Shown here: piece after piece, positions 1-8,312 of the stretch | Layout: every line of letters starts with the position of its first letter | Position numbering within the stretch: position 1 is the stretch's first letter | From: a virus | DNA length: 23,137 nt | Direction: 5' to 3' (one strand) | Virus record (IMG/VR): IMGVR_UViG_3300017971_000778 | Span: 1-23,137 of that record | Position numbers and translations under genes: made by a program | The notes under the pieces: model-generated | Databases searched by the model: none | Told to the model about the DNA's origin: nothing | What the model saw: only the letters and a program-made list of their open reading frames with translations

Positions 1-600
1 ATGCTCCAGCAGTTTGGTCAATCTTACAATGATATCATGACAGAGATTGCTAATAGAAATGTTGAGGAAGTTGATAAAGCTGCTGCTAGACAAATCGCAA
101 TTGAGCAATACAAGAAAGCCATTCTGCTTTCTGGTATAAGTAGTCTTCTTTCTGCTTCTATCTCTCTATTGACAAGCGGGGGAAAGAAGAATTTCAAATT
201 GTATAAGAACTTGGCAATGGCTGAGGCCATCGTGGCTACTTACTCAGCGGCCAACAAAGCTCTTAATACAGGACCAGTTCCAAATCCCGCTTTGGCTGCA
301 GCGACAATCATCATGGGCCTTGCCAGGGTACGGCAGATAGCCCAGACTAAAATAGGAAGTGGTGGCGGTGGAGCTGGTGTTGGTGGTGGGGGTGGTTTTG
401 GTGTTACTCCGAAAGCTGGTGGACGTTATCAGGAAACGGTTGAGAAACCAGAGGAAGAGAAAAAGCCTGATCAGTGGACAGTGGTCATTGAGAACGTTCA
501 TGGAACGGCTGATGATAGATTTGCAGACCAGTTGGCTGAATCTTTGATGAATCGAAGCAGAGATGGTCGTGAATTCGGATTTGCTACAATTTCAAAATAG
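1..600 (+). CDS. Tail tape measure protein, C-terminal part (5' partial)
   Basis: This is the C-terminal 199 residues of a probable tape measure protein, which sets tail length and is threaded through the tail tube. The window edge falls inside the gene, so the ATG at base 1 is probably an internal Met. A helical region with an Ala-rich stretch (about residues 70-115, AIVATYSAANKAL and PALAAATIIMGLARV) is typical of tape-measure C-termini. A Gly-rich linker follows (about 120-140), then a charged tail. The protein ends in TAG at 598-600, 10 bases before the next gene, and tail genes follow on the same strand. The family call rests on the Ala/Gly pattern and the context; no catalytic motif is involved. 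Confidence 0.72.
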   Translation: MLQQFGQSYNDIMTEIANRNVEEVDKAAARQIAIEQYKKAILLSGISSLLSASISLLTSGGKKNFKLYKNLAMAEAIVATYSAANKALNTGPVPNPALAAATIIMGLARVRQIAQTKIGSGGGGAGVGGGGGFGVTPKAGGRYQETVEKPEEEKKPDQWTVVIENVHGTADDRFADQLAESLMNRSRDGREFGFATISK

Positions 601-610
601 GTATTGACAT

Positions 611-1420
611 ATGGCATATCAACTTCCTTTCATTCTTTATGACAACGTTCTGGAGGATGGAACGCTGTCCGTGACTTCTGAGGAATCCGGCTTTCCAAAA
701 GAGAATATGGTTGATTGGTTGGATTGGACGTATTGGAAAGCCTCCAGTGCAGTGACTCAGAACATTGATGTGGATAAAGGAGCGGCTGGAATATCAGTTG
801 ATACCTTGGCTGTGCTTGCTCACAATTTTGGGACTGGTGGAAACTCTTTGGACTGTGATATAACAGTTCAGGAGGATGACAACCCTTCTTTCTCCTCTCC
901 TACTACGTTGGGCTCTGTGACAATAACGGATGACAAACCTTTCTATCTTGCATTGACGGCAGGTACAGAGAGATACAACAGAATCAAGATTGAGAATATG
1001 GAGGATGCACCGTTCATTGGTGTAATTTTCCTTGGGGCAAAGATGACGATACCTGTTGGGCCTGAATTTGATTTTGATCCTGACCGCCAGAATATCCAGT
1101 CAGAAAAATTTGTCAGCTACAGCGGAAGGATGGTGTCTTCAGCTGTGAAGTATTCGGAGAGGGATATGAATGTTCCTTTCCGTAGAATCGCTCAGAGCTT
1201 CGTGGCTTTAAATTTGCTTCCTTTCCTTGAAGACCATTGGGCTCAGATGATTCCTTTCTTCTTTGTACCTGATCCGGGTGATGTATTCGGGACAGACAAA
1301 ATCTACTACTTGGTGGCTCCAGACAATCCGACAATTGAACTTCCTGTGTATGAGGATGATATTGCTTTCAGAAACTGGACACTCAGAGCACAAGGGGTAC
1401 GGCAAAGTACCTTCAGATAG
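611..1420 (+). CDS. Putative tail protein (distal tail or minor structural)
   Basis: A 269-aa soluble, probably beta-rich protein with many aromatic residues, no signal peptide and no membrane segment. It lies directly after the tape-measure gene and before the hub-like gene, where siphophages usually encode distal-tail or baseplate proteins. The middle region (about residues 60-155, including LAVLAHNFGTGGNSLDCD) resembles the jelly-roll carbohydrate-binding-like modules of tail proteins, but this is impression only. The start has a weak AGG about nine bases upstream. The next gene starts 8 bases after the TAG stop. A structural role is likely from position; the exact role is not known. Confidence 0.6.
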   Translation: MAYQLPFILYDNVLEDGTLSVTSEESGFPKENMVDWLDWTYWKASSAVTQNIDVDKGAAGISVDTLAVLAHNFGTGGNSLDCDITVQEDDNPSFSSPTTLGSVTITDDKPFYLALTAGTERYNRIKIENMEDAPFIGVIFLGAKMTIPVGPEFDFDPDRQNIQSEKFVSYSGRMVSSAVKYSERDMNVPFRRIAQSFVALNLLPFLEDHWAQMIPFFFVPDPGDVFGTDKIYYLVAPDNPTIELPVYEDDIAFRNWTLRAQGVRQSTFR

Positions 1421-1428
1421 GATGAGAA

Positions 1429-3222
1429 ATGGCTTGGTCTGATGACATAGGCAAGATTGGTAGAAGCTGGGTTTGGTATATTGAGATTGAACCTAGAGCT
1501 TGTGCCAATGTCTATGGTAATTCCCCTTGCACTGCTTCTGGTGGCCAGTGTGGATATTCCTGGGCCACGTGCGAAGATCCAAACAATTTCGTTTTGGATA
1601 CAGTCACATACAAATTCTCCAGCAAGGATGGTCCAAAGATATTTGATGGGACCCAGGTACAGCCCACATTGGTTTCTGTATCTGATATGCCCACGGAAAT
1701 CAACCCGGACAAATCCACCACCATCAATGCCCGTGTGCAGATGACATTTGAGGATGTGAAGAATCCTCCACCCCTTCATTCTGACAAAGGAGCTGGAAAG
1801 TTCCATGCGTACAGGAATGCTACCTTCTGGAGAATTTTCACCCGTATTTATCGGGAGAGTTATAAATATTGCACACTCAGATTGTATGAAGGGCTTTCTA
1901 CCTACACACAATTGTCTGACTTCAGCCTCCGAAGGGAATTGAGAGTCAACAATATTGAATTCCTGAGTGATGGAAAGGTGCGAATTACAGCAACAGATAA
2001 AACCCGCTCTGCTAAGTCTATCAAGATTCCCAATGCCATCTCCTCTTCCAATGTGACAACTGCTCAGGTGACTGCTGGTGATTCTACTATCCCGGTCACA
2101 GATGATTCTGAATTCAAGATTCTTTCCGCTGGCTATCCCTCATATGCCAAGATTATTGACAGCGTAGCTGGGGATGAATATGTCAAGTTCACTGAAATCA
2201 ATTCCGTTGGTGCTTTGGCCAATGTCACTCGTGGACTTTTTGGAACTTCAGATGTTACCCATGCAGCTGGAAAGAAAGTGATTCAGGTGGCAGTTTTCGC
2301 TGACGATACAGATACAGGAATTGCGGCTGACATTGGAGAGAATCCGGTTGACATCTGCAAGGAGATTATACTGGGTTGGATAGGCACAGCTGCAGCCGAT
2401 GTGGATGATACTCAATTCGATACTGAGAGAGACATCTGGTATCCCTCTTTGAAATATCGGAGAATCATCGAAAGTCCAGTGGAGGCAGACAAGCTACTGT
2501 CTCAACTCAACCAATTCATGATGGCCAACATCTGGCAGAATGAAAGTCAGAAGCTCACATTCAGAGGATTGAAACCACAGGCTCCTGGAGAGTCTATTGC
2601 AGAATTCAAAACCACTGAGAATATTCTGAAAGACTCTCTCAAGATCAATAACAAGGTAGAAACCCAGGTCAGCAGAGTGACAGTTCATTTTGCACCTAGT
2701 GATACTTGGGGCACCAGTGACCATTCTTCTGCTGATGATTTCGATGAGCATTTGATTTGGATTGATGCAGCAGCAGAGAATAGCAATGGCCAAGGTGATA
2801 TAGTTGAGGTTGAATTCTTTGCAGATTGGATTTATGCCATATCAGAGGCCAGGTCATTTGCCAGCCGGTACATTAGGAGATTTGCTCCAGTGGCTCCAGC
2901 TGAGATTGAGTTTGAAGTCTATCGCAGAGATGCAGAGACTGAGACTGGGGACATCATAGATTTGACAAGTGATTTGTTTGTGGATGATGATGGCTCTGAT
3001 GATACTTTGAATTTTCAGATACTGGCAAAATCTGAATCTCAAAAAGGTATCATCAAAATGAAGGCTTTGGAAACGAAGTTTGCTTTGAAATATGCTTTCA
3101 TTGCTCCTACTGGTTATCCAGATTGGACCAGTGCTACAGATGCTCAGAAAGAATATGGATACATCTGCAATACAGGCACTGAGAAGATGAGTGATGGTGG
3201 CCCAGCGTCCTATATTTGGTGA
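1429..3222 (+). CDS. Putative tail hub / tail-tip assembly protein with N-terminal four-Cys motif
   Basis: A 597-aa protein, the largest of the tail set. Its N-terminus carries Cys25, Cys34, Cys41 and Cys48 (spacing C-X8-C-X6-C-X6-C) in a Gly/Ser-rich stretch followed by DPNNF. This recalls the cysteine cluster of lambda gpL-type and BR0599-type tail-tip proteins, where gpL binds an Fe-S cluster. The rest looks beta-rich: a segment near residues 210-300 (ITDSVAGDEYVKFTEI-like, with LANVTRGLFGTS) and a C-terminal region near 470-570 fit hub proteins that form the baseplate ring. AGGA lies six bases before the ATG. The order tape measure, tail protein, hub is normal for siphophages. Metal binding is inferred from the cysteines only. 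Confidence 0.62.
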   Translation: MAWSDDIGKIGRSWVWYIEIEPRACANVYGNSPCTASGGQCGYSWATCEDPNNFVLDTVTYKFSSKDGPKIFDGTQVQPTLVSVSDMPTEINPDKSTTINARVQMTFEDVKNPPPLHSDKGAGKFHAYRNATFWRIFTRIYRESYKYCTLRLYEGLSTYTQLSDFSLRRELRVNNIEFLSDGKVRITATDKTRSAKSIKIPNAISSSNVTTAQVTAGDSTIPVTDDSEFKILSAGYPSYAKIIDSVAGDEYVKFTEINSVGALANVTRGLFGTSDVTHAAGKKVIQVAVFADDTDTGIAADIGENPVDICKEIILGWIGTAAADVDDTQFDTERDIWYPSLKYRRIIESPVEADKLLSQLNQFMMANIWQNESQKLTFRGLKPQAPGESIAEFKTTENILKDSLKINNKVETQVSRVTVHFAPSDTWGTSDHSSADDFDEHLIWIDAAAENSNGQGDIVEVEFFADWIYAISEARSFASRYIRRFAPVAPAEIEFEVYRRDAETETGDIIDLTSDLFVDDDGSDDTLNFQILAKSESQKGIIKMKALETKFALKYAFIAPTGYPDWTSATDAQKEYGYICNTGTEKMSDGGPASYIW

Positions 3223-3233
3223 AAGGTTCTAGC

Positions 3234-3698
3234 ATGTTTGCGTTCCCTCCAAATTTCAATAAGCTATTCTCAAGATTGAAACAACAGCCTCAGAATCAGA
3301 AGGCTATGTTTGAGCTGAAATTCAACGAGTCTAGAGGGATTGCCAGACCTTTCATTACCAACGTTCTGTATGACAAGACTTTGGATATACCTTCAGCAAT
3401 GAAATTTCTGAGATTTGAGAGGGAAGCAGATTTGGGAAAAGCCCTCATCTGTCAACATACTTGTGCTCAGAATATGAAGGTGCGTTTTTTCATCAAGTAT
3501 GTTCCCAAGGGCATCAAGCCTTTCAGTTTGAGATTGACCATTTGCCCAGACTGCGGTGCTCCAGTTGCCTATCAGTTCATTGTCTATCCGGGTGACTTGA
3601 ACAAATATCCCAAAATGAGGGATGTTCGCAAGTTTGAGAATCCAGATGAGCTTCCAAGGGCAAAGATGAGCCCTGAATACAAAATAGGAGTTGCATAA
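3234..3698 (+). CDS. Small tail-module protein with two cysteine pairs
   Basis: A 154-aa protein that I do not recognise. The ATG at 3234 is preferred over upstream TTG/GTG codons because GAAAGG at 3221-3226 lies seven bases before it. The chain is basic at the N-terminus (many Gln and Lys, residues 10-25). It has two cysteine pairs, C73-X3-C77 and C104-X2-C107 (CPDCGAP), separated by about 27 residues, which would suit a zinc ribbon. No membrane segment is visible. It lies between the hub-like gene and a tail-tip-like gene, so it may be a virion or assembly protein. Its stop overlaps the next start by one base (TAATG). Confidence 0.6.
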   Translation: MFAFPPNFNKLFSRLKQQPQNQKAMFELKFNESRGIARPFITNVLYDKTLDIPSAMKFLRFEREADLGKALICQHTCAQNMKVRFFIKYVPKGIKPFSLRLTICPDCGAPVAYQFIVYPGDLNKYPKMRDVRKFENPDELPRAKMSPEYKIGVA

Positions 3699-4306
3699 TG
3701 CCAGTTCCAAGTAAATCATTCACGACCATAGCCGATAGCGCAATAGACGCTGATTCCCCCCTCACTGCTGACTTGATGGAGGACTTCCGGGACAATGATA
3801 TCTTCCTCTATGAGTGGATAGGTTACGGCTACACGGCAGCCCAAGCCCATGACCATGATGGAGTCAACAGTGCTTTAGTTGATATCTCAGGATTGCTCCA
3901 GGCTTATAATGCTCAACACACAGTTGATGGTAGTGGAAGTAGTTGGAATATAGATACTGGTTCCCTTGGTTTCACTCCTCAATGTATGCTTGTTCATTGG
4001 GCAATGTCAGGAGCAAATATTTTGTACAATGGATGGGGTATGGGAATGGGTACGGCTGCTGGGGATCAGCATGGAATGTCAATGCGTTGGGATATAAGTG
4101 CAGCAGGAGTTCTTGATAATCTTTCTATTGACTCAAATGACATAATGGGATATTCAATTACAACAGGTGGTGCTTTTGTCACTTCCTTTGCTTCTGATCA
4201 AGCCCGAATAGATGAATGGACATCTAGTAATATAGAAATTCAAACTCAATCAGGAGCATGGCTGGGTGTTACAATTTATATCAATGTTCAAGTTTGGGGA
4301 GCTTAA
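3698..4306 (+). CDS. Putative tail tip / tail fibre protein
   Basis: A 202-aa protein. Residues 1-35 (FTTIADSAIDADSPLTADL, then MEDFRDND) resemble the N-terminal attachment part of short phage fibre or structural proteins, in which a sentence-like 'initialise the field with N copies' segment is common. Residues about 50-58 give HDHDGVNSA, a His/Asp/Gly motif often found in phage fibre and collar proteins. The rest is Gly-, Ser-, Trp- and Met-rich and probably beta-structured. Position at the end of the tail module fits a receptor-binding or tip role. It starts at the ATG that overlaps the previous TAA. Similarity is by motif and context only. Confidence 0.55.
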   Translation: MPVPSKSFTTIADSAIDADSPLTADLMEDFRDNDIFLYEWIGYGYTAAQAHDHDGVNSALVDISGLLQAYNAQHTVDGSGSSWNIDTGSLGFTPQCMLVHWAMSGANILYNGWGMGMGTAAGDQHGMSMRWDISAAGVLDNLSIDSNDIMGYSITTGGAFVTSFASDQARIDEWTSSNIEIQTQSGAWLGVTIYINVQVWGA

Positions 4307-4308
4307 TT

Positions 4309-4683
4309 GTGATAATATATTACCAAGACAGCACAAAGAAAATCAGAGCGATTCTTAATCACAAAGCCAAGACTCATCTTGATACACAAGAAAAGTTGGA
4401 AGCAGACATGAATGTAATGTTTCCAGAAGGCGATGTGGGAGTGAGCAGATTTGCAGAGGATAAGGAAGCAGCTTGCGGAGGTATCTGGGACCCAGTGACT
4501 CAGACTCAGATTGCTCCTCCTGTCAATCCAACCAAGCCTCCTCATCCTCACAAAGACCGTTTGAAGGAACTCATTAATAAATGGGCAGCAGACCCGACAA
4601 AGGCAACCACGGCTGAGGTTGCTGAATATCTGGTCAAAGCAGATTTGACCAAGAAGATGACGGAGGTTGCTGTCAGTCCATAG
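4309..4683 (+). CDS. Hypothetical protein at end of tail module
   Basis: A 124-aa protein of unknown function. I choose the GTG at 4309 because GGGGAG at 4296-4301 is seven bases upstream and the start then lies two bases after the previous stop. An ATG at 4258 in the same frame would overlap the preceding gene by about 50 bases and has no SD. The chain begins with a short hydrophobic strand (IIYYQ), has a Pro-rich stretch near residues 70-80 (APPVNPTKPPHP), and ends in a Lys/Ala-rich helix. No signal peptide or known motif is visible. It may be a tail accessory protein or the first gene of the next module. Confidence 0.6.
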   Translation: MIIYYQDSTKKIRAILNHKAKTHLDTQEKLEADMNVMFPEGDVGVSRFAEDKEAACGGIWDPVTQTQIAPPVNPTKPPHPHKDRLKELINKWAADPTKATTAEVAEYLVKADLTKKMTEVAVSP

Positions 4684-4707
4684 TATTCAATTACAAGGGA
4701 AGGTTTT

Positions 4708-5364
4708 ATGAAATTGGCTGAACACGATGCAGGACATCCTAAACGACCACTGGTCATAGCCTACTATACAATTGATACTCCATACGAAGGTGAAGCAGAA
4801 GTCCTGAAGCTATCTCTGGAATCAGTAGGCTACAGCTACTCAATTGCTGGTGTTCCCAATCTTGGAAGCTGGCAAAAGAATACTCAGTACAAAGCCTCAT
4901 TCATTTTTAAGATGCTTCACAAATATCCTTCTGAACCATTACTGTATCTGGATGTGGATGCTATCATGGTTCAACCTCCTACACTTCTGGACAATCTCAA
5001 GGCAGATATTGCAGCAGCCCATTTTGCTAATCGTGCAGGAGGCCCAGGAGGTGAACTGCTCTCAGGCACTCTCTTTCTCGGCAACACCAATAAATGTCTG
5101 CGGATTGTAGAGAGATGGATTGAGTTGAATGAACAATATCCTGACAGATTGCCTAATGGAAAAGATGCTTGGGACCAGAGGACATTGAAGATGGCTATCC
5201 AGAATGTTCCTGAAGTGAACTTTGTTGAATTGCCTCAGGAGTACACATGGATCACAGAACTTACCCAGAGAAGAATGCCAGGATTGAGTCCGGTGATTAT
5301 GCATACCAGGGGTGCAAAGAGATTTAAGAATTTGATCAACGGACTGAGAGGGTACGCAAAATGA
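4708..5364 (+). CDS. Glycosyltransferase, GT-A fold (DxD)
   Basis: A 218-aa predicted nucleotide-sugar transferase. The metal/nucleotide-binding DxD is clear: LLYLDVDAIMV with Asp82 and Asp84, preceded by an N-terminal Rossmann-like strand (PLVIAYYTIDTPY). The later segment GELLSGTLFLGNT resembles the acceptor-side motif of Nucleotid_trans-type enzymes, and HTRGAKRF near the C-terminus could supply a metal-binding His. It is shorter than most bacterial GTs, as is common for viral ones. It is the first gene of the glycan cassette and has a strong SD (AAGGGAAGG). The sugar and acceptor cannot be told. The next gene starts in the stop overlap (ATGA). Confidence 0.78.
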   Translation: MKLAEHDAGHPKRPLVIAYYTIDTPYEGEAEVLKLSLESVGYSYSIAGVPNLGSWQKNTQYKASFIFKMLHKYPSEPLLYLDVDAIMVQPPTLLDNLKADIAAAHFANRAGGPGGELLSGTLFLGNTNKCLRIVERWIELNEQYPDRLPNGKDAWDQRTLKMAIQNVPEVNFVELPQEYTWITELTQRRMPGLSPVIMHTRGAKRFKNLINGLRGYAK

Positions 5365-5543
5365 TAGAACGCTCAAAATTCGTTTATAAAGAGGGTTTGT
5401 TTTTGAGCATAAGAAACTATATAAAAAGAAAGAAACGGCTTCCTAGGGACTGTTTTGAAGCTCTTAGGTATATAGAAATAGGGAAAAGCGTATGGGTAGA
5501 CTCAAAGGAAGTAAACTTACTGAAGAGCATAAAAGAAAAATAA
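5361..5543 (+). CDS. Small hypothetical protein, possibly truncated by the following nuclease gene
   Basis: A 60-aa ORF that starts in an ATGA overlap with the glycosyltransferase stop and has GAGAGGG upstream. Residues about 25-52 ([20 protein letters not shown] followed by [14 protein letters not shown]) resemble the N-terminal half of small phage proteins with an 'aromatic-L..GdSv.V' core that usually continue to a C-terminal basic/Trp end. Here the frame stops 52 bases inside the nuclease gene that starts at 5492. That is what would be seen if the nuclease had inserted into this gene. It may be a degraded remnant or a real short protein; the family resemblance is from memory. Confidence 0.45.
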   Translation: MIERSKFVYKEGLFLSIRNYIKRKKRLPRDCFEALRYIEIGKSVWVDSKEVNLLKSIKEK

Positions 5544-6193
5544 GTGAATCTCATAAAGGTAAAAGACTATCTGAAGAACATAAAAGAAAAATAAGTAAAG
5601 CCATAAAAAGACTTCCAGATGAATATCGAAAAAAATTAAGTGAAGTTCGTAAAGGTAAAAGACTATCTGAAGAACATAAAAGAAAAATAAGCAAAACTCT
5701 TATGGGGCATGAAGTCTCAAAAGAAACAAGAAGAAAAATAAGTAAAGCTAATATAGGAAATAAAATTTCAGAGGAACATAAAAGAAAAACAAGCGCTAGT
5801 ATATCACTAGCGATTAAAGAAGGAAGATTAAATACAGGAGGAACAATAGGAATATCTGGTAATTTCTATTCCAAGAAAAACAAACAAATGCTTCACTATC
5901 GTTCTCAATTGGAACTGAATTGGTATCAACTTCTGGAAAAGATGAAGAAGGTAAAGAAATACCAAGTTGAGCCTTGTGTAATTCCTTATGAGTTTGAAGG
6001 AATGCAAAAACACTATGTTCCTGATCTTAGAATTGTCTATACAGATGGAAGTTCAGAATTGGTTGAAATTAAACCTGAACCATTTTGGAATCATCCTATC
6101 AATCAAGCCAAATGGAAAGCAGCTAGACATTGGTGTAAGACAAGAAAGAGATCAATCAGTTTTAGAGTGGTAGGGTATGAGGAGTTGAATTGA
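5492..6193 (+). CDS. Homing-type endonuclease: NUMOD3-like repeats plus TnsA-like PD-(D/E)XK domain
   Basis: A 233-aa predicted site-specific nuclease. Residues 1-110 hold five NUMOD3-like DNA-binding repeats of the form '[16 protein letters not shown]'. Residues about 120-230 form a PD-(D/E)XK nuclease resembling TnsA N-terminal domains: Glu141 in a helix (SQLELNWY), Pro177-Asp178 ([10 protein letters not shown]) and Glu192-X-Lys194 (ELVEIKP). AGGG lies eight bases before the ATG. The gene is strongly A-rich (runs of aaaagaaaaataag), unlike the neighbouring GTs, which suggests separate ancestry. It overlaps the end of the small ORF at 5361 and ends in TGATG with the next GT, whose SD lies in its last codons. 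A related copy starts at 10917. A transposition role like TnsA's is possible, but no TnsB partner is present. Confidence 0.8.
   Translation: MGRLKGSKLTEEHKRKISESHKGKRLSEEHKRKISKAIKRLPDEYRKKLSEVRKGKRLSEEHKRKISKTLMGHEVSKETRRKISKANIGNKISEEHKRKTSASISLAIKEGRLNTGGTIGISGNFYSKKNKQMLHYRSQLELNWYQLLEKMKKVKKYQVEPCVIPYEFEGMQKHYVPDLRIVYTDGSSELVEIKPEPFWNHPINQAKWKAARHWCKTRKRSISFRVVGYEELN
5855..6193 (+). repeat. Dispersed direct repeat, copy 1 (nuclease domain)
   Basis: The 3' half of the first nuclease gene matches 11256-11594 in the same orientation. The two copies share stretches such as CTTCACTATCGTTCTCAATT and the end GTTGAATTGATG. Identity is roughly 70% at the protein level by eye. Confidence 0.8.
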
Positions 6194-6864
6194 TGTCTAT
6201 CGAAGTGTGGTGTTGTTGGCCTACGGTGAATATGGAAAGAAGCCGGGAAATGATAAAGGTGTGGCATGAGAGAGGCTACAAAGTGTCTGTTCTCATCAAT
6301 CCACCTCATGAAGACACTGAATTGGCTGAAGCTGAGAGAGTGATAGTCCAGAATGAATGGAAGGGATTTCCTGTAGCAGCCAACGTCCTATGCTGGGAAA
6401 CTCCCGGAGATATTGTAGTGGTAGTTGGTGATGATATTTATCCTGACAAGGATCATACCCCACAGGAGATTGCGGGAGATTTTCAAAGACACTTTCCAGA
6501 TTTCTTCGGAGTGATGCAACCGATTGGTGATGAATTCGGGTGGACTCACAAATGCGCTGTCTCTCCTTGGATTGGAAAGATGTTCATTGAGAAATCCTAT
6601 AATGGATGTGGTCCTTTCTGGGAAGAGTATTTTCATTATTTCTGTGATCAGGAATTACAGGAATATGCAACCAAGCTGGGAGTGTTCTATCAAAGGAAAG
6701 ACCTGACTCAATATCACGATCATTGGCAACGGAAAGAAGGGGGAGAACGACCTGGCTATCTGTTGCCAGCAAAGAAGAGATGGCACAAAGATAAAAAAAT
6801 ATTTGATGGAAGAATGGCGAAAGGATTTCCAGATGGGATTAACAAAACAAGAAGATATAGCTAA
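6193..6864 (+). CDS. Putative glycosyltransferase (GT-A, GT2-like)
   Basis: A 223-aa protein. The core strand DIVVVVGDDIYPDKD places Asp80 and Asp81 where GT-A enzymes bind metal and nucleotide sugar. Downstream, CGPFWEEYFHYFCDQELQEY (about residues 138-157) and YHDHW (near 175) resemble the acceptor/catalytic half of phage GT2-like enzymes. The ATG at 6193 overlaps the nuclease stop (TGATG); GAGGAG at 6179-6184 gives good spacing, so the TTG at 6190 is not needed. The C-terminus overlaps the methyltransferase gene by 32 bases. No membrane segments are present, so it should be a cytoplasmic enzyme. Donor and acceptor are unknown. Confidence 0.68.
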   Translation: MSIEVWCCWPTVNMERSREMIKVWHERGYKVSVLINPPHEDTELAEAERVIVQNEWKGFPVAANVLCWETPGDIVVVVGDDIYPDKDHTPQEIAGDFQRHFPDFFGVMQPIGDEFGWTHKCAVSPWIGKMFIEKSYNGCGPFWEEYFHYFCDQELQEYATKLGVFYQRKDLTQYHDHWQRKEGGERPGYLLPAKKRWHKDKKIFDGRMAKGFPDGINKTRRYS

Positions 6865-7549
6865 AACGTGGGGCTCACATCAGCCACTGCTCAAAGCCGT
6901 GCTGGAGGTGTTGAAACCTAAGTCAGCTGTAGAATGTGGGTGTGGGGATTTTTCAACACCCCATATGAAATGGATTCCTTATTTGACAACTATTGAACAT
7001 GATCCTAGATGGGCTAAGATAATTCAGAATGAATATCCTTGGAGGCTTGGAAAGATAGATGAGAACAGTCCTGGTGGTGTGAAGAAATCACCTATAAAAT
7101 GGAATTGGTATATTGAGAGATTTGAAGCCAAGAATCCAACACGTATATCTGAATTGCCTACGGGAGAATTTGATAACATATGCTATTATTATCAGAGGCT
7201 TGCTACGGAATTCAAACCCTTTGACCTTCTGTTTGTTGATACCTTCACGGCCTGTCGAGTTCCTGCTGTTCTCTATCTTGGAACGTTGGCGGAATATATC
7301 ATCATTCATGACCTTGAACCACCTGGCCCAGAAGTCTATGAATGGGAAAGGCTTGATGATTTTCTCAAAGGATGGAAACAATATCTCCACAAACCTATGG
7401 GCCATGTAGGCAATGGCCATCAGATTCCATGGACGGGTTTGTTCTCAAGGAAAGAGATACCATTGGATGAATTGAATAAAGCAATGGAGCCAGAGTCAAT
7501 ACGGCTTTGGAAAGAACATACACCTTTGGTAGAGATGACAAATGATTGA
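6833..7549 (+). CDS. Class I SAM-dependent methyltransferase-like protein
   Basis: A 238-aa protein with the Rossmann signature of class I methyltransferases: motif I SAVECGCGDFST (residues about 31-42), the acidic ribose-binding end of strand 2 (TTIEHD, Glu55/Asp57), and FDLLFVDT as the central strand. This suggests O-methylation of a sugar in the cassette's glycan, since it lies between two GT genes; DNA or protein targets cannot be excluded. I choose the ATG at 6833 (AAGGA at 6821-6825, seven bases upstream) over the ATG at 6806, which lacks an SD. The gene overlaps the GT on its left by 32 bases and the one on its right by 8. The C-terminal half is not familiar. Confidence 0.66.
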   Translation: MGLTKQEDIAKTWGSHQPLLKAVLEVLKPKSAVECGCGDFSTPHMKWIPYLTTIEHDPRWAKIIQNEYPWRLGKIDENSPGGVKKSPIKWNWYIERFEAKNPTRISELPTGEFDNICYYYQRLATEFKPFDLLFVDTFTACRVPAVLYLGTLAEYIIIHDLEPPGPEVYEWERLDDFLKGWKQYLHKPMGHVGNGHQIPWTGLFSRKEIPLDELNKAMEPESIRLWKEHTPLVEMTND

Positions 7550-8312
7550 CTTGGTAGCAGGATATGCCCGTGGATATAATGCTGATGAAATCCGGCCTTT
7601 CCTGAAGTCACTTCGGAAAACTGGATACAATAGAAAAATCCTATTGTTTGCAGATGGGGAAGCAGCAGAGGAAGCAAAGAATTGGGATGTGGATTTATTT
7701 GAAGTCCCTGCGCTCAAAGTCAAAGTCCATTCTGATAGGTTCTTATGCTTGGAAAGAGTGTTGAGTGATTATCCCTGTGAAGGCATTTTCCTTTCTGATA
7801 CCCGTGATGTCATCTTCCAGAAGAATCCTGCTTTGAATCTTCCTTCTGATGGGCTGAATGTCTATGAAGAGGATCAAAGCATGAGCTTGGGAATATGCCC
7901 TTACAATTCCAAGTGGATTAAACTGGGGTATGGTGAAGATGTATTGAAAGAGATGGGAGCCTATCCAATATCATGCGTAGGGACAACCTGCGGTGATAGG
8001 GATTCCGTGCTTCATTATCTGAAGAAACTGAAGGAAGAGATTGAGAGAATTCAACCCAAGACAACCCATCCTCAGGATCAAGCCGCTCACAATTATCTTA
8101 TCAGAAAAGACTTGGCTGACCTTCAGATTGCTTCCCAACTTCGGGTATGGAATAATGAAGAGGGAGAGATATACACGGTTGGCTACATTCCCCGTGGGAC
8201 AGTGCAATTGAGAAACAATAAAATCATCAACAAAGCAGGAGTTGCTCCAACGGTAATTCATCAATGGGATAGACACCGCAATCTTGAAAATCTAGTGAGG
8301 TTGGTTTTATGA
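7542..8312 (+). CDS. Putative glycosyltransferase (DTRD-type, GT-A-like)
   Basis: A 256-aa protein with a GT-A-like N-terminal half: alternating strands and helices lead to GIFLSDTRDVIFQKNP, with Asp86 and Asp89 as likely metal and nucleotide-sugar ligands. A conserved-looking end (VAPTVIHQWDRH, near residue 240) could supply the C-terminal metal-binding His, as in GT-A families. Residues about 186-196 (HPQDQAAHNYL) fit a 'DQ..hN.L' acceptor-side motif seen in many small GTs of viruses and fungi. The start overlaps the methyltransferase stop by eight bases. No signal or membrane segment is visible. The specific family and the sugar are unknown. Confidence 0.66.
   Translation: MIDLVAGYARGYNADEIRPFLKSLRKTGYNRKILLFADGEAAEEAKNWDVDLFEVPALKVKVHSDRFLCLERVLSDYPCEGIFLSDTRDVIFQKNPALNLPSDGLNVYEEDQSMSLGICPYNSKWIKLGYGEDVLKEMGAYPISCVGTTCGDRDSVLHYLKKLKEEIERIQPKTTHPQDQAAHNYLIRKDLADLQIASQLRVWNNEEGEIYTVGYIPRGTVQLRNNKIINKAGVAPTVIHQWDRHRNLENLVRLVL

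Noticed and set aside
1306-1911. 201-codon open frame on the minus strand
   Set aside because: It lies opposite the tail protein and hub-like genes, crosses their junction, has no SD, and its composition is that of an antisense shadow.
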